Source: a virus
DNA length: 32,457 nt
Strand: one strand, 5' to 3'
Virus record (IMG/VR): IMGVR_UViG_3300023184_000355
Coordinates: 1 to 32,457 of that record
Part shown: positions 1-6,516 of the stretch, piece by piece
How positions within the stretch are numbered: the first letter of the stretch is position 1
Layout: each line of letters begins with the position of its first letter
Notes under the pieces: generated by a model
What the model saw: only the letters and a program-made list of their open reading frames with translations
What the model was told of the DNA's origin: nothing
Databases searched by the model: none
Position numbers and translations under genes: made by a program

Positions 1-63
1 ACCTGGAAGTCGCAATACAGCCAATTGCAGGATTTAACAGCGTATTTTTCGCTATCGTGGCGC
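1..63. repeat. Terminal direct repeat, left copy
   Basis: These 63 bases are identical to 32395-32457. A gene interrupted at the left edge is completed by the sequence just inside the right copy, so the repeat marks a circular or circularly permuted molecule of 32,394 bp read slightly past its start. It is more likely an assembly overlap than a true short terminal repeat, because it lies inside a coding sequence. Confidence 0.95.
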
Positions 64-281
64 AATTGTTCCGGTGGGGTATCTGATCCTAGCGGAAAAT
101 GGTACAGGCCAATGTTTTTAAATCCTTGGCTACTCATGAACGCGCACAGTTCGCCTAGTTTACCCTTGGCTACCGCTACCACTAGCTTGTTACCGCTACC
201 GCCCTTGCTGGAACATCCTAGCGCATCAATACCGCCATATATCTTGAAGCGTACAACATCAGGAAGATCATAAAAATTCAT
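1..281 (-). CDS. Small hypothetical phage protein, 5' part (gene crosses the circle junction)
   Basis: The start is ATG at 281-279. The frame is open to base 1 and, after circular joining, continues to a TGA at 32387-32385, giving 96 residues. The protein begins MNFYDLPDVVRF, has a Gly/Ser-rich stretch (CSSKGGSGNK) near residue 24-33 and ends in CDFQVPE. No family was recognised and no membrane segment or nucleic-acid motif is visible. Its stop overlaps the next leftward start as ATGA, the junction style of the whole leftward operon, which supports both its reality and the circularity. It is a middle gene of the operon that starts with ArdC. Confidence 0.8.
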   Translation of the reverse strand, partial: MNFYDLPDVVRFKIYGGIDALGCSSKGGSGNKLVVAVAKGKLGELCAFMSSQGFKNIGLYHFPLGSDTPPEQLRHDSEKYAVKSCNWLYCDFQ

Positions 282-304
282 ATAAACACCATCAATTATA
301 AATA

Positions 305-318
305 GGGCAATATTGCCC
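305..318. promoter_or_regulatory. Perfect 14-bp palindrome GGGCAATATTGCCC
   Basis: A perfect palindrome lies in the 80-bp gap between two leftward genes, just upstream of the junction-spanning gene. Its length and symmetry suit a dimeric regulator's operator, or an RNA hairpin in the leftward transcript. No other exact copy was noticed in the window. Confidence 0.5.
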
Positions 319-320
319 AC

Positions 321-347
321 AATGCGCCCTGGGTTACAAGGCGCATT
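321..347. promoter_or_regulatory. Inverted repeat AATGCGCC / GGCGCATT, 11-nt loop
   Basis: A perfect 8-bp stem (321-328 with 340-347) follows the 14-bp palindrome. In the leftward transcript it would form a GC-rich hairpin with no T-run after it, so it is more likely a processing, pausing or mRNA-stability element than a terminator. The 14 bases CAATGCGCCCTGGG (320-333) recur at 31400-31413, in another gene-free stretch. Confidence 0.45.
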
Positions 348-361
348 ATGAATATATTAAT

Positions 362-553
362 CTAATCGCACATGCAATCGAAGTACTCTTCTAGAATTTC
401 CGTGTGCTCCCAGTTATTGGTAGCATCCTGGAGCGTATTAGCATCATAGTCCTGTACCCATATATTTTGTCCGGTACGCTGATCCGTTATGCTGTACGCC
501 CAACCATTGCCATGTGATTCTATGTGGTAATTCCCTGCTATGAATTGCATCAT
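362..553 (-). CDS. Hypothetical acidic small protein (63 aa)
   Basis: The ATG at 553 follows AAAGGG at a 6-nt spacing. The 63-residue product is acidic and aromatic-rich, contains GNGWAYSITDQRTG, and ends in EEYFDCMCD. No family was recognised. It lies 21 bp downstream of the 168-residue protein on the same strand and upstream of the palindrome/hairpin gap, so it belongs to the ArdC operon. The size and charge would suit an inhibitor or DNA-mimic role, but nothing shows that directly. Confidence 0.65.
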   Translation of the reverse strand: MMQFIAGNYHIESHGNGWAYSITDQRTGQNIWVQDYDANTLQDATNNWEHTEILEEYFDCMCD

Positions 554-574
554 GATAAGCCCTTTAATTATAAA

Positions 575-1081
575 TTATGCTGCTACTGCTACCGGGTTGG
601 CCCACTCGCCTATTTTTTGTTCTAGCGCATCGCCGTAGTAAACAATGTCACCGCCACTTGCGCCATGGTACTGCGATCTTGATGCGCTTTCTTTTTCGCG
701 CTTAAAAAATACAGTCTTAGCGCCAATGGCGCGTGATACGCGATTAAGCCATTGTCCATATGATTTTACGCTACCTTCATCATCAAGCATTTTCTGTATC
801 TTGCGATCAATGGGCGTGAGAGTAGCTACCGCCTTTTTAGCATTTTCTAATGTTACGCGATCATAACATTCTATATTAACGCTCATACCGTACATTCCGG
901 CCCAGTACCCGCCCTTCGATGCCTGGGAGTGTAAGCGTACATTGGTCAACGTATGTTCATAGCGATCAACTGGCTCAGGCGTACCGTTTGAGTTCAACTC
1001 AGGCTTACAGATATAACCCTTGATATGGGCGAAGTCCCCATCGAACTCGGTATAGATGCAGATAGCGCTTTCTTGCTTCAT
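575..1081 (-). CDS. Hypothetical phage protein (168 aa)
   Basis: I place the start at the ATG at 1081, which sits 6 nt after GAAAGGG and reads MKQESAICIYTEFDGDF. An in-frame TTG at 1096 would put the ribosome-binding site inside the gene. The protein has a beta-rich N-terminus (FDGDFAHIKGYICKPEL) and a basic middle (RKIQKMLDDEG, then SRAIGAKTVFFKREKE). No known domain was recognised. It is encoded directly downstream of ArdC, the usual place for accessory early functions such as defence evasion, but its role is unknown. Confidence 0.7.
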   Translation of the reverse strand: MKQESAICIYTEFDGDFAHIKGYICKPELNSNGTPEPVDRYEHTLTNVRLHSQASKGGYWAGMYGMSVNIECYDRVTLENAKKAVATLTPIDRKIQKMLDDEGSVKSYGQWLNRVSRAIGAKTVFFKREKESASRSQYHGASGGDIVYYGDALEQKIGEWANPVAVAA

Positions 1082-1160
1082 AAATAACCCTTTCAATATA
1101 TTGCGATTATCGAATGATAATCCGGTAACGCGCTACTGTGTAACGCGCTACCAGTTAACA

Positions 1161-2009
1161 CTATGCAGCTATTGATTCTACCGTAGCATCAAGCCCATTG
1201 ATGTAATCAGCGGCTTTTTGCGCTAGCGCGGAAGCCTTAAATATTGCCTTGCTATCATCCTTGCAAGCTTTGAGCCATGATTGAATATATCCTGCATGGC
1301 GCAATTCGCCTTGTATCTTGTAATCAGCGCAAAGGTACGCTGCGCTAATCTCCGCTACCAGTTCTTCGAAAGCATACGCAGGATTACCGTAGCGCCCTTT
1401 ATCTAATGAACGATCAAGTCTATGCTTTGCGCCAGTCCAGTGCGATAGTTCATGAAAGCATGTAGCGTAGTAATTTGCTTCGCTACTGAAAGCGCCTTTA
1501 TTCGGTAGCTGTATGCGATCATGGCTAGGCATATAAAAGGCAGCATCGCCCCCATGCGATATGCTAGCGCCAGTCTTAACAATGCGATTTTCACAATCAG
1601 GCATAGGATTAAAAGGGCTTTCAGGTATAACGCTTGGGATAATCTTCATATCTGTTTGCTCTACGTTAAAAACAGCGTAGCCCTTGATAACGCAGTAACC
1701 CGCATCCTTGCCTGTAACCTTATCGGTGGTTTTAACAGGTTTAAAAAAGACAATGTGAGTAGCCTTTTCGCCAGCCTTCACATTAGCGCCCGACTCTTGC
1801 CATTGTTTGAATGTTGCCCATGCCGGATTGGTGTAGCCTTTTGCCATGCTACCCATACCTAGCAACAGGCGATTGATGCCCTGGTAGGGCTTTTGCGATA
1901 TGAAGTTCTTATCCGCGCTTGAATCGGCTTTCCAAGGTTTAACCCAGGGAATCGCGCCCTTTTCCAGTTCTGCGATTATGCTATCCGTTACAGTCTTATA
2001 CATATCCAT
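1161..2009 (-). CDS. ardC: ArdC-like antirestriction protein with zincin-like metallopeptidase domain
   Basis: This 282-residue protein has the two-part layout of ArdC proteins. An N-terminal ssDNA-binding-type domain covers roughly residues 1-125 (ELEKGAIPWVKPW, QGINRLLL, WATFKQWQESGANVKAGEK, and the VFNVEQTD boundary). A zincin-like domain follows, with an HExxH metal site (HELSH, 186-190), then TGAKHRLDR and the downstream glutamate helix FEELVAEISAAYL. Known ArdC proteins protect incoming DNA from type I or II restriction. The ATG follows AGAAAGG by 6 nt. It is the first gene of the leftward operon, next to the divergent control region, as expected for a protein made at once on entry. A TraC-primase relationship exists for the N-terminal domain, but no primase catalytic domain is present. 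Confidence 0.92.
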   Translation of the reverse strand: MDMYKTVTDSIIAELEKGAIPWVKPWKADSSADKNFISQKPYQGINRLLLGMGSMAKGYTNPAWATFKQWQESGANVKAGEKATHIVFFKPVKTTDKVTGKDAGYCVIKGYAVFNVEQTDMKIIPSVIPESPFNPMPDCENRIVKTGASISHGGDAAFYMPSHDRIQLPNKGAFSSEANYYATCFHELSHWTGAKHRLDRSLDKGRYGNPAYAFEELVAEISAAYLCADYKIQGELRHAGYIQSWLKACKDDSKAIFKASALAQKAADYINGLDATVESIAA

Positions 2010-2112
2010 ATATAGCCTTTCTGATTAATGATTAATGAGTGTTACGTATACTATAAAGCATTAACTATGCCACTATCGCTCTAAGGCTATTAACACGTAT
2101 ACAGGTATTAAA

Positions 2113-2131
2113 TATGACGTATAGCGTCATA
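2113..2131. promoter_or_regulatory. Inverted repeat TATGACG-N5-CGTCATA
   Basis: Perfect 7-bp arms with a 5-nt centre (TATAG), about 100 bp upstream of ArdC. Three bases later comes a second, 9-bp palindrome. The arms include one of the ACGTAT repeats. Confidence 0.5.
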
Positions 2132-2133
2132 AT

Positions 2134-2152
2134 ATACCGCAATTTGCGGTAT
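2134..2152. promoter_or_regulatory. Palindrome ATACCGCAA-T-TTGCGGTAT
   Basis: Perfect 9-bp arms around a single central base, adjacent to the 2113-2131 repeat. The size and odd-base centre are typical of operators for HTH dimers. The phage's own HTH proteins (at 5640 and 28512) are possible binders, but this is untested. Confidence 0.5.
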
Positions 2153-2170
2153 GGGTTACGTATGAAGTAC

Positions 2171-2186
2171 GTACATATATATGTAC
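2171..2186. promoter_or_regulatory. Perfect 16-bp palindrome GTACATATATATGTAC
   Basis: A perfect AT-rich palindrome beginning and ending in GTAC. GTACTG/CAGTAC recurs as another short inverted repeat at 2252-2266 with a 3-nt centre. The easily melted sequence fits either an operator or an unwinding element of an origin. Confidence 0.5.
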
Positions 2187-2494
2187 TGAGTATATTTCAT
2201 AATATGAGATAGGTATATAAGCATATCAGGATCAGGCAAGGATAGGCCAGGGTACTGCTCCAGTACGCGTTATGTCAAATTGGGTAATGCGCTAATGGGC
2301 ATGGTCATGGGTATGTATTAATGCTCTGTATGCTCGTGTAATGACCGCGTATGAGCGTGTATGGAATGCGCCAGCGTTAGGCTTGGGCATGGGCATCGAC
2401 CGCCTGCCGGCATGCAGCCTGGCGCTTGCCTTGGCCTTTGGATAGCGTGAGAGCGAGCCACCTTTCCCTCTTCCCCCCAAAGTTTTTTTGCTCT

Positions 2495-2524
2495 TTTTGA
2501 ATGTGGGCGTATAGTATTAATACT
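2495..2524 (+). promoter_or_regulatory. Candidate rightward promoter with AGTATTAATACT palindrome
   Basis: A TAATAC hexamer at 2518-2523 sits 17 bp after TTTTGA (2495-2500). A competing reading is TATAGT at 2510-2515 with TTGCTC at 2488-2493. The hexamer lies inside the perfect 12-bp palindrome AGTATTAATACT (2513-2524). Similar AGTATT/AATACT elements occur at two other candidate promoters (8562-8577 and 30860-30870). It lies just ahead of the first rightward gene and would drive the structural array. Confidence 0.45.
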
Positions 2525-2541
2525 AATAACGGAGAAATGAT

Positions 2542-2772
2542 ATGAATGAGGTAATGGTAGAGAAGAACGTAGATATGCCGGTAATGAGGGTAACAGCCAG
2601 TAAGTATCCGTATGCAGCAATGGGGATAGGGGATTCATTCATGGTAACGAGTGAACGAATATCAATGATTAATACGATGTGTGGGGTTAATAAAAAGAAG
2701 GGTGTGGAATTGGGGATGAAGTTTATTGCCAAGCGGGTTGAGGGTGGGGTTAGGGTATGGCGTATATCTTAG
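2542..2772 (+). CDS. Small conserved phage protein, DUF7303-like (76 aa)
   Basis: The ATG follows GGAGAAATGAT. The 76-residue product reads as a single small domain: YPYAAMGIGDSF at residues 22-33, a central helix with a Lys cluster (NKKKGVELGMKF), and the terminal beta-strand GVRVWRIS. This YPF..M.vGDSF...GvRVWRv pattern is known from small phage proteins annotated as DUF7303, whose function is unknown. It is the first gene of the rightward array, directly behind the candidate promoter. The family assignment is from memory of the pattern. Confidence 0.7.
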   Translation: MNEVMVEKNVDMPVMRVTASKYPYAAMGIGDSFMVTSERISMINTMCGVNKKKGVELGMKFIAKRVEGGVRVWRIS

Positions 2773-2784
2773 GGGGGTAATGAT

Positions 2785-2955
2785 ATGGGGTCTGCTGAAC
2801 CGTCTTATGCTTGGATACCTGGGTGTTCTACTTGTGTGTGGAGCGAGGGTCATTCTGAGGGATTGTTTTGTCGATTCTGGAGGGCATATGCTTACAGGAA
2901 ATGTAATGAATGGCAGAAGGAGGTAGGTGCAGATGAAAGGGAGGATGTTGAATGA
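2785..2955 (+). CDS. Cys/Trp-rich small protein (56 aa)
   Basis: An ATG 8 nt after AGGGGGG opens a 56-residue frame that begins MGSAEPSYAWIPGCSTC. It contains Cys at residues 14, 17, 29 and 40 and three more Trp. The four cysteines could bind zinc. The end overlaps the next gene by 23 bp, in line with the dense packing here. No family was recognised. It is a real gene candidate on the basis of a strong ribosome-binding site and position, but it is short. Confidence 0.55.
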   Translation: MGSAEPSYAWIPGCSTCVWSEGHSEGLFCRFWRAYAYRKCNEWQKEVGADEREDVE

Positions 2956-3130
2956 GGGTGTGATGGGCAACAGCTTTGTGACTAAGGAGTTGCTGTTGTA
3001 TTGGAAGAGCATGTCTTACAACCCTGTCTATCTATCCCAGTTGAGGGAATTGTGGAAGATAGAGGCTTCTGACCGGTCTAGCCCTTATCGTGAGGCTTAT
3101 AGACTGGCTTTGAAACAGACATTGGAATGA
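2933..3130 (+). CDS. Small protein upstream of the terminase (65 aa)
   Basis: I choose the ATG at 2933 because a strong AAGGAGG ends 9 nt before it. A GTG at 2927 is closer and less likely, and a third possible ATG lies at 2963. The product is helical and basic-acidic mixed (KELLLYWKSMSYNPVYLSQL, then LWKIEASDR). Its place directly before the large terminase gene is where a small terminase subunit often sits, but it is shorter than known TerS proteins and no HTH is clear, so the function remains unassigned. Confidence 0.6.
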   Translation: MKGRMLNEGVMGNSFVTKELLLYWKSMSYNPVYLSQLRELWKIEASDRSSPYREAYRLALKQTLE

Positions 3131-3133
3131 TGA

Positions 3134-3149
3134 TGTTTCACGTGGAACT
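3134..3149. promoter_or_regulatory. parS-like palindrome TGTTTCACGTGGAACT
   Basis: This 16-mer matches the widespread bacterial chromosomal parS sequence (TGTTTCACGTGAAACA) at 14 of 16 positions, including the whole TTTCACGTG core. It lies in the 25-bp gap before TerL, where its GGAAC end also supplies the only ribosome-binding-like sequence for that gene. No parA or parB gene is present, so any binder would be the host ParB. Confidence 0.45.
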
Positions 3150-3155
3150 TGATTA

Positions 3156-4919
3156 ATGAAATTAAACCTCAAGCAATTCTATGCCTTCTGCTCCCAGTTA
3201 AAGATTGAAACCAAGGAACACGGATTACAGAACCTTGACCGTCTGTTGGGAACGCAGACGTATGTAATGAATGAGATTGAAAAGGGATTGTCAGAGGAAA
3301 AGCATTTCTTCGTTATTCTTAAAGGCCGGCAGTTGGGGGTAACGACTATCTCCCTGGCGCTCGATCTTTACTGGCACTACGTCAATGCAGGGCTGAATGG
3401 AACCTTGGTAACGGATACTGAGGAGAATAGGGATATGTTCCGTGGGACTCTCTCGGCCTACATGGATGGGCTGCCCAAGGAATTTAAGATACCTATCCTC
3501 TCCCACAACCGTAACTCTCTTGCCCTGAAGAATAGAAGCCGTATCTTTTATCAGGTTGCAGGATTACGCGCCAAGGGAACGCTAGGCAGGGGTAAGGGTA
3601 TTACCTTCCTGCATGGAACTGAAACCTCGTCATGGGGCGATGAGGAAGGACTGGCTTCCCTGCTGGCATCTTTGGCTGAAACCAATCCCAAGAGATTGTA
3701 TATATTTGAATCTACTGCTCGTGGGTTCAATATGTTTCACGATATGTATGTCACCGCTAAACGCGCTAGGACTCAACACGCAATCTTCTGTGGCTGGTGG
3801 CGCAATGAACTCTATTCAATCCCCGCCGACAACCAAATCTATAAGGTCTATTGGGATGGCAAGCTAACGGGTGAGGAAAAGGTATGGACGCGGGATATTA
3901 AAAAACTCTACGACATAGAGATTAATAGCCGGCAGATGGCTTGGTGGCGCTGGAAGATGATGGAGGGCATCAAGGATGAATCTCTCATGTATCAGGAGTT
4001 CCCGCCTACCGAGGACTACGCTTTCATTCTCTCTGGCAGCAGCTTCTTCTCTACCTCCCGTTGCACCGATGCCTACAAGATAGCCAAGAAGATAGACGCT
4101 GAATACTATCGCTATTCAATGGGAGTTAACTTCCATGATACCGATTGCCTCAAGTCTACCGAGCGCCTTGCTACTTTGAAGGTATGGGAAGAGCCAGTAG
4201 ATACCGCCTACTACGTTATCGGGGCTGATCCGGCCTATGGCTCTTCGGATTGGGCAGATAGGTTCTGTATTCAGGTATTCCGTTGCTATGCAGACGGTAT
4301 GGAGCAGGTATGCGAGTTTGCTACCAGCGAGATGAATACCTATCAATTTGCCTGGGTTATTGCCCATATAGCTGGGGCATACAAGAATTCAACCCTTAAT
4401 CTTGAGGTCAACGGCCCCGGTCAAGCCGTAATTAATGAACTGCGGAACCTTAAGCGACAAGCAGCCAATATGGGAACCAAGTTTGGACATAACCTGATGG
4501 ACGTTCTAGGGCATATGACCAACTACCTCTGGCGTAGACAAGACTCCTTGGGTGGGCCAACCAACTCTATAGGCTGGCTGACTACCACCGCATCCAAAGA
4601 AAGGATGCTGGCCTACATGAAGGACTACTTTGAACGCGGGATGCTGGCTATCTATTCTCTTGATACTCTGGATGAGATGAAAACCATTGTCCGTGACGGG
4701 GGAAGTATCCAGGCTTCCGGCAGGAATAAGGATGATCGTGTCATTGCCAGCGCCCTAGCTTGTGCTGCCTATGCCGAGCAAGTGCAACCTAGACTTATCC
4801 AGATGAAGATAACGCGGGATATATCCAGGAAAAAAGATGCCCACAACGAACCTGTGGGCGAGGCTATGAACAAGAACGTGGGCAATTACCTTAAAAAGAT
4901 AGGCGTATATGGAACATAA
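3156..4919 (+). CDS. terL: Terminase large subunit
   Basis: The 587-residue product carries both terminase domains. In the ATPase half, a deviant Walker A lies at residues 55-64 (LKGRQLGVTT), a Walker B-like region at 149-164 (ITFLHGTETSSWGDEE) and a motif III-type ESTA in LYIFESTARG (181-190). In the RNase H-fold nuclease half, the acidic residues are D358 (VIGADPAYG), E417 (LNLEVNGPG) and D526/D527 (NKDDRVIASALA). It is the motor that cuts and packages DNA through the portal. The length is normal. The ribosome-binding site is weak (GGAAC, part of the parS-like palindrome). Its 3' end overlaps the glycosyltransferase gene by 11 bp. Confidence 0.96.
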   Translation: MKLNLKQFYAFCSQLKIETKEHGLQNLDRLLGTQTYVMNEIEKGLSEEKHFFVILKGRQLGVTTISLALDLYWHYVNAGLNGTLVTDTEENRDMFRGTLSAYMDGLPKEFKIPILSHNRNSLALKNRSRIFYQVAGLRAKGTLGRGKGITFLHGTETSSWGDEEGLASLLASLAETNPKRLYIFESTARGFNMFHDMYVTAKRARTQHAIFCGWWRNELYSIPADNQIYKVYWDGKLTGEEKVWTRDIKKLYDIEINSRQMAWWRWKMMEGIKDESLMYQEFPPTEDYAFILSGSSFFSTSRCTDAYKIAKKIDAEYYRYSMGVNFHDTDCLKSTERLATLKVWEEPVDTAYYVIGADPAYGSSDWADRFCIQVFRCYADGMEQVCEFATSEMNTYQFAWVIAHIAGAYKNSTLNLEVNGPGQAVINELRNLKRQAANMGTKFGHNLMDVLGHMTNYLWRRQDSLGGPTNSIGWLTTTASKERMLAYMKDYFERGMLAIYSLDTLDEMKTIVRDGGSIQASGRNKDDRVIASALACAAYAEQVQPRLIQMKITRDISRKKDAHNEPVGEAMNKNVGNYLKKIGVYGT

Positions 4920-5652
4920 ACCATCAGTTGCGGTAGTAACAATAACGGCAAACAGACTAGAGTTGATTGATTGCTGCAAGGCAATAGATGAGCAAACATA
5001 CCCCGTTCATCATTACCTTATTACAGACGGTATCGTTGGTTACGATGAATACTTCCAAATGACCAAGAAGTATTGCAGCGCAACAAGAGATGTTGCCTAC
5101 TGGCCTAGACGCGTATCAGTGAAAACGCCTAATGGCGGTTCAGGTGGACAGAAGTTGTTTGCTGCTGTTCCTAGTCTGGTGACTGAGGATATTATTATTA
5201 TGACCGCAGACGATGATTGGTTTAAACCTAATCACGTTGAAAGCATGGTTTCCCTGATGGTCGAGAAAGACCTGGATTGGGTTTACTCGCTACGCTCAAT
5301 ATACGATAAGCATAAGAATTTCCTGTTTGATGACAATTGCGAATCTCTTGGAGAGCATCCAGTTTGGAACGGAGCCGATGGATTTGCGGAAACAGGATCA
5401 ATAGCGGCAAAGACAGAGGCAATGTGCAATGCGGCCAATGCCTACAACTACATGGAGTTTGGCGCGGATCGGCTGGCTTATAAAATATTGAAACAAAATA
5501 ATCCAAAGTTTGCCGGCACAGGATTGCATACCAATTGTTTTAGATTGGGTGGCAATCCAAACTCTGTATCAAAAGAATTCTTGGAGCATGGAAATAAAAT
5601 CATGCAAGAAAAATATCCAGATTGTTTTCCGTGGAACAAATGCAACCCGTAA
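4909..5652 (+). CDS. GT2-type glycosyltransferase
   Basis: This 247-residue GT-A fold protein has the family-2 start VAVVTITANR (residues 7-16), a DUTYP-like segment (AIDEQTYPVHHYLITDG, 25-41) and a DxD metal/nucleotide-sugar motif in TADDDW (99-104). The C-terminal half is less typical (FGADRLAYKILKQNN, then GTGLHTNCFRLGGNPNSV). It should transfer a sugar in the host cytoplasm. Candidate acceptors are host surface glycans, modified DNA or virion protein; the sequence does not say which. It is inserted between terL and the HTH/portal genes with overlaps on both sides (11 and 13 bp), so it is co-translated with packaging genes. Confidence 0.85.
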   Translation: MEHKPSVAVVTITANRLELIDCCKAIDEQTYPVHHYLITDGIVGYDEYFQMTKKYCSATRDVAYWPRRVSVKTPNGGSGGQKLFAAVPSLVTEDIIIMTADDDWFKPNHVESMVSLMVEKDLDWVYSLRSIYDKHKNFLFDDNCESLGEHPVWNGADGFAETGSIAAKTEAMCNAANAYNYMEFGADRLAYKILKQNNPKFAGTGLHTNCFRLGGNPNSVSKEFLEHGNKIMQEKYPDCFPWNKCNP

Positions 5653-6044
5653 TAGGTAGGCAAGAACTTTATCGCATCATGGATAATTTTCTTAAGGACG
5701 AGAACAGAGGAATATCTATTCGCCTGTTTGCCGAACTCTGCGGCCTGTCCAAGCAAACAATACTGGTTGTGTTCGTCAGCAAAGAAGAGCGCATGACTGA
5801 GAAAACTCAGCGCAGGGTAAGCATGGCATATACCAACTGGAAGAACGGCGAAGTAGCTGTAATGCAGAACCGAGATAAAACTAAATTCGTCCAATACAGA
5901 AAAGAAGCAAAACCCAAGATGGCAAGAAGTATGGCAATAGAGTTTGTTAATGGCGGCGTAAAGATTAAGACAGGAATTCGTAATAAGGGTGATTACTCTG
6001 ATTATGATATTAATGAACAACTAACGGGGAAGATAAATGGCTAA
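5640..6044 (+). CDS. Helix-turn-helix DNA-binding protein, possible small terminase
   Basis: The start chosen is the ATG at 5640 (MQPVIGRQELYRIMDNFL), inside the end of the glycosyltransferase gene and just after GTGGAAC. Residues 25-70 form an HTH-like unit (GISIRLFAELCGLSKQTI, then MTEKTQRRVSMAYTNW). The tail is Lys-rich and ends in an acidic segment (YSDYDINEQ). The position between terL and portal, the size of 134 residues and the N-terminal HTH would suit a TerS recognising the packaging site. A transcription regulator is the alternative. It overlaps the next gene by 8 bp. Confidence 0.7.
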   Translation: MQPVIGRQELYRIMDNFLKDENRGISIRLFAELCGLSKQTILVVFVSKEERMTEKTQRRVSMAYTNWKNGEVAVMQNRDKTKFVQYRKEAKPKMARSMAIEFVNGGVKIKTGIRNKGDYSDYDINEQLTGKING

Positions 6045-6516
6045 CATATTAAATGATTATAAATGTCCAGAGCATGGCTACTTTGAAGGAACCGAGGCTT
6101 CATGTCCTGAGGGGTGCGTAGAGGGTGTGATGATGGTATTCCTCAAGGCTCCTGGATTTGTTAGCGGCAAGACCAAGCGGAATGATAAGAGGCTTAAGCA
6201 ATTAGCATTGGATTACAAAATGACTGATATTAAGTCCACCAAAGAGGGCGAATCTCAGTCGAACTACCTTGCCAAGAACAATCCTGCTGGCGCTCCGCAG
6301 GTCGATCAGCCGCGTGAGCAGCGCCCAGGTGACTCGGTTATTTGGGGCGATGGGGGGGGCAAAAAGCTAAGTATGGGCAATATTATGGGTGGCAGGGCGT
6401 TTGCTCCGGTCAGGGATGAGCAGGTTGGATTTAACCCAAAACAAAATGGGAACTTGACAGGGCCACGATCTGCGTCCTATATTCCCGACCATGAGAACTT
6501 GGCTATAAAGAAATAA
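6037..6516 (+). CDS. Zinc-ribbon-like head-region protein (159 aa)
   Basis: Residues 8-30 contain YKCPEHGYFE followed by CPEGC, a CxxH...CxxxC arrangement that could bind zinc. The remainder is low in hydrophobics and Gly/Pro/Lys-rich (KNNPAGAPQVDQPREQRPGD, then MGNIMGGRAFAPVRDEQ), suggesting a mostly disordered protein. The ATG overlaps the preceding stop (ATGGCTAA) and its own stop overlaps the portal start (TAATG). The position suggests a virion or head-assembly role. No family is recognised with certainty. Confidence 0.7.
   Translation: MANILNDYKCPEHGYFEGTEASCPEGCVEGVMMVFLKAPGFVSGKTKRNDKRLKQLALDYKMTDIKSTKEGESQSNYLAKNNPAGAPQVDQPREQRPGDSVIWGDGGGKKLSMGNIMGGRAFAPVRDEQVGFNPKQNGNLTGPRSASYIPDHENLAIKK

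Larger units (their letters stand above)
2010..2541. promoter_or_regulatory. Divergent non-coding control region, candidate origin
   Basis: This is the only large gap between divergent operons: ArdC runs left and the late array runs right. The half nearest ArdC (2040-2270) is AT-rich and packed with inverted repeats at 2113-2131, 2134-2152, 2171-2186, 2197-2207 and 2252-2266. The hexamer ACGTAT occurs at 2044, 2095, 2117 and 2158. The other half (2280-2480) is GC-richer, with GGGCATGG-type repeats, a long-range GCGCCAG/CTGGCGC inverted repeat near 2369-2440, and a T7 run at 2483-2489. I saw no convincing gene. Promoters for both directions and possibly the replication origin are the natural reading. 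Confidence 0.6.

Noticed and set aside
25-273. Plus-strand frame of 82 codons at the left edge
   Set aside because: It is antisense to the junction-spanning minus-strand gene, which has operon-style overlaps; this frame has low-complexity Ser/Pro/Leu sequence and no ribosome-binding site.
2164-2214. Plus-strand 16-codon frame MKYVHIYVLS.. across palindromes
   Set aside because: No ribosome-binding site; the sequence is explained by the palindromes it spans.
2041-2270. CRISPR-like repeats
   Set aside because: The short repeats have irregular spacing and are only 6-9 bp; there are no spacers or cas genes.
2292-3012. Overlapping minus-strand frames opposite the control region and the first rightward genes
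   Set aside because: Low-complexity His/Pro/Ser sequence, no ribosome-binding sites, and opposite to better supported small genes.
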